From Bacteroidota bacterium (GTDB lineage: Bacteria; Bacteroidota; Bacteroidia; Flavobacteriales; Flavobacteriaceae), in NCBI GenBank assembly GCA_023437485.1, contig JAEZGB010000002.1, positions 1 to 6,211 of the forward strand: a stretch of DNA of 6,211 nt, given 5' to 3'. The notes under the pieces were generated by a model, which was not told where the DNA came from, did no database searches, and saw only the letters and a list, made by a program, of their open reading frames with translations. The position numbers and the translations under genes are program-made. Each line of letters starts with the position of its first letter. Position 1 is the stretch's first letter. Below, one piece after another: positions 4,734 to 6,211 of this stretch.

Positions 4734-4785
4734 GGAGCTACAAACTTTCGATCAACATGTGGTTAAACGAATTTTGCAGCTCCAT
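4732..4785. repeat. Long inverted repeat between etfA and the nuclease-family gene
   Basis: Perfect 8-bp outer arms ATGGAGCT (4732-4739) and AGCTCCAT (4778-4785) extend inward through CAAA/TTTG and TT/AA plus CG/CG with mismatches and a 1-nt bulge. Each arm is about 18-19 bp, and the loop is about 17 nt (4751-4767). It lies in the 3' untranslated region of etfA and could fold as a hairpin in its transcript. There is no U-run on either strand, so it is not a standard intrinsic terminator. Confidence 0.75.
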
Positions 4786-4786
4786 C

Positions 4787-4818
4787 TTCAAATTTTCAAA
4801 CTTTCAAATTTTCAAATT
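4787..4818. repeat. 8-bp tandem array (TTCAAATT) after the etfA stop
   Basis: Period 8: TTCAAATT (4787-4794), TTCAAACT (4795-4802), TTCAAATT (4803-4810), TTCAAATT (4811-4818). One base separates it from the etfA stop codon (4820-4822 on the - strand). In the sense of etfA the units read AATTTGAA, the same family and orientation as the array at the methyltransferase stop (597-622). Confidence 0.92.
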
Positions 4819-4819
4819 G

Positions 4820-5785
4820 TTAATTATTCGCTTTAAACGCCCTCACTTTCTCAGCCAGCTTGGGAACAATCTCAAACGCATCGCCAACCACACCGTAATC
4901 GGCGACCTTGAAAAACGGTGCCTCGGCGTCCGAGTTGATCACGAGTTTGACTTTTGACGAGTTGATTCCGGCGATGTGCTGGATCGCACCTGAAATCCCA
5001 ACGGCAACATAAAGGTTCGCCGCAACGGGTTTTCCGGTCTGGCCCACGTGTTCGCTGTGAGGCCTCCAGCCGAGGTCTGAAACGGGTTTTGAACAGGCCG
5101 TTGCCGCGCCAAAGGCTTGCGCCAGATCCTCGATCATATGCCAGTTCTCAGGCCCTTTCATTCCGCGCCCGGCCGAAACCACGATCTCGGCATCGGCAAT
5201 GGTTAGTTTTCCGGCGGTGCGGTCAACCGATTCGGTTTTAACGGCGAAATCCTCATCTGACAGATTCGGAGAAAATACTTCCTCGGCAGCCGAACCCGAA
5301 CTTTCCACAAGTCCGAAAGAATTTTTGGCCAAAGCGATCACCTTGACATCGGTATTGATCTCGGTGATGTTGAATGCCTTGTTTGAAAATGCGTTGCGCT
5401 TGACCTGGAAAGGCGATGTGCTCACGGGAAGCCCAACCACATTGGAGGCGTAACCCGCATCGAGCATCACGGCCAGCATGGGTGCGATGTAAAGGCTGTC
5501 AGTAGTCGATGACATCAGTACGAGTTTGGCGCCTTCGTTCTGGGCAGCCTGTTTGATCACATCGGCGTAAGCCTTGGCCGAAAAAGTCGACAGCTTGTCA
5601 CCAGTCACCTTGAGCACTTTGTCCACGCCGTATTTTCCAAGCTCGGATGAATCGCCTTGTCCAATGACAACCGCGGTTACGCTCGTGCTCATTTGGCCGG
5701 CTACGTTTTTGGCATAAGAGGCAAGCTCGAACGCGACTTTCTTGAATTTTCCTTCGGATTGCTCCGCGTATATTAAAATTGACAT
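4820..5785 (-). CDS. etfA: Electron transfer flavoprotein, alpha subunit
   Basis: A 321-residue FAD-binding subunit of the soluble ETF heterodimer, which carries electrons from acyl-CoA and related dehydrogenases toward the quinone pool. The N-terminal domain (about 1-185) starts MSILIYAEQSEGKFKKVAFE, the usual ETFα opening. The C-terminal FAD domain carries VVSAGRGMKGPENW (202-215), VGQTGKPVAANLYVAVGISG (247-266) and GAIQHIAGINSSKVKLVINS (266-285), an almost complete match to the ETFα signature, with Val-Ile-Asn where Ala-Ile-Asn is usual. ADYGVVGDAFEIVPKL (295-310) closes the FAD site. The length is typical. The ATG at 5783-5785 is supported by the family N-terminus. etfB lies 55 bp upstream on the same strand, so the pair is expected to be co-transcribed; the gap holds a heptamer array. 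Confidence 0.97.
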   Translation of the reverse strand: MSILIYAEQSEGKFKKVAFELASYAKNVAGQMSTSVTAVVIGQGDSSELGKYGVDKVLKVTGDKLSTFSAKAYADVIKQAAQNEGAKLVLMSSTTDSLYIAPMLAVMLDAGYASNVVGLPVSTSPFQVKRNAFSNKAFNITEINTDVKVIALAKNSFGLVESSGSAAEEVFSPNLSDEDFAVKTESVDRTAGKLTIADAEIVVSAGRGMKGPENWHMIEDLAQAFGAATACSKPVSDLGWRPHSEHVGQTGKPVAANLYVAVGISGAIQHIAGINSSKVKLVINSDAEAPFFKVADYGVVGDAFEIVPKLAEKVRAFKANN

Positions 5786-5805
5786 ATTAATGTTGCTTGA
5801 GTGCC

Positions 5806-5838
5806 TAATTATTAATTATTCACTATTAATTATTAATT
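5806..5838. repeat. Heptamer tandem array (TAATTAT) between etfB and etfA
   Basis: Period 7: TAATTAT (5806-5812), TAATTAT (5813-5819), TCACTAT (5820-5826), TAATTAT (5827-5833), TAATT (5834-5838). Two bases separate it from the etfB stop codon (5841-5843). It fills most of the 55-bp gap inside a presumed operon. Confidence 0.92.
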
Positions 5839-5840
5839 GA

Positions 5841-6211
5841 TTAGATAACTTTTGCTTCGTTGTGGAGCGCATTGACCAGTTCGTCCAGATTGTCAACGCT
5901 GTACATTTTCACCGCCGACTTTGGCGCGGGCTTCTCGAACTTGACGGCTTTGGTTTTGGCCTCGGCCGATGTTGGCTCAAGTACCGTAAGTGCCTTGGTA
6001 CGCGCGGTCATGATGCCTCGCATGTTGGGAATGCGAAGGTCTTTCTCCTCGACAAGGCCCTTTTGCGCGCCGATTACCAGCGGAAGCGATGTGGCAACGG
6101 TTTCCTTTCCGCCATCGATCTCGCGAACAGCTTTTGCCGTAGTTCCTTCAACCGTAAGCCCGATGCAGGAGTTCACGAAGTTTGCTCCGGTAAGGGTGGC
6201 CAGCATTCCCG
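5841..6211 (-). CDS. etfB: Electron transfer flavoprotein, beta subunit (5' part missing)
   Basis: The C-terminal ~123 residues of ETFβ, the AMP-binding partner of EtfA. The reading frame is open to the right edge; the Met at 6206 is internal, since ETFβ is normally about 250 residues. The ETFβ signature lies in AVREIDGGKETVATSLPLVI, followed by GAQKGLVEEKDLRIPNMRGI, the conserved stretch ending the flavin/AMP domain. The tail (SAVKMYSVDNLDELVNALHN and on) is the segment that in other ETFs wraps onto the alpha subunit. EtfA follows 55 bp downstream in the usual B-A order. Confidence 0.96.
   Translation of the reverse strand, partial: GMLATLTGANFVNSCIGLTVEGTTAKAVREIDGGKETVATSLPLVIGAQKGLVEEKDLRIPNMRGIMTARTKALTVLEPTSAEAKTKAVKFEKPAPKSAVKMYSVDNLDELVNALHNEAKVI

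Noticed and set aside
4732..4785. Classical Rho-independent terminator of etfA
   Set aside because: The stem is imperfect with a loop of about 17 nt, and no U-run follows on either strand.

Overview
This window looks like ordinary chromosomal core sequence from a member of the Bacteroidetes, most likely family Flavobacteriaceae. The protein sequences have a flavobacterial character. The ubiE–porT pair (menaquinone methyltransferase next to a type IX secretion gene) is a Bacteroidetes hallmark as I recall it. A Bacteroidetes-type TAnnTTTG promoter element lies just before ubiE, and the genes lack strong Shine-Dalgarno sites. Coding DNA is moderately GC-rich for the family, while the larger intergenic gaps are AT-rich and full of repeats. 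No phage, plasmid, IS, CRISPR, tRNA or rRNA feature is visible.

Layout. A TrmH-type SPOUT RNA methyltransferase enters from the left edge on the + strand (5' end missing) and ends at 601. A convergent gap at 602-1034 holds no gene, only repeats. Everything to the right is on the - strand. In transcription order from the right edge it runs: etfB (partial), etfA, a bifunctional-nuclease (DUF151/UVR) protein, thyA, folA, ubiE, porT. thyA and folA are 1 nt apart. folA and ubiE are 24 nt apart, with a candidate promoter in the gap. ubiE and porT overlap by 4 nt.

Functions. EtfB and EtfA form the FAD-containing electron carrier of acyl-CoA dehydrogenases. ThyA and FolA form the dTMP/folate cycle: ThyA makes dihydrofolate and FolA reduces it. 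UbiE makes menaquinone, the respiratory quinone to which ETF electrons are expected to go. PorT serves the outer-membrane type IX secretion and gliding machinery.

The most unusual structure is in the gaps. All five genes here that are followed by more than 50 bp of non-coding DNA have a short-period (7-8 bp) tandem array starting 0-5 nt after the stop codon; in the methyltransferase gene the array even contains the stop codon. The unit sequence differs between gaps, but one family (TTTGAAAA) recurs downstream of two genes in the same orientation relative to transcription. In the three larger gaps these arrays bracket larger repeats: a ~124-149 bp direct duplication, a long inverted repeat, and an 18-bp direct repeat pair. 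The closely packed gene junctions carry no array. I see no clearly new protein system.
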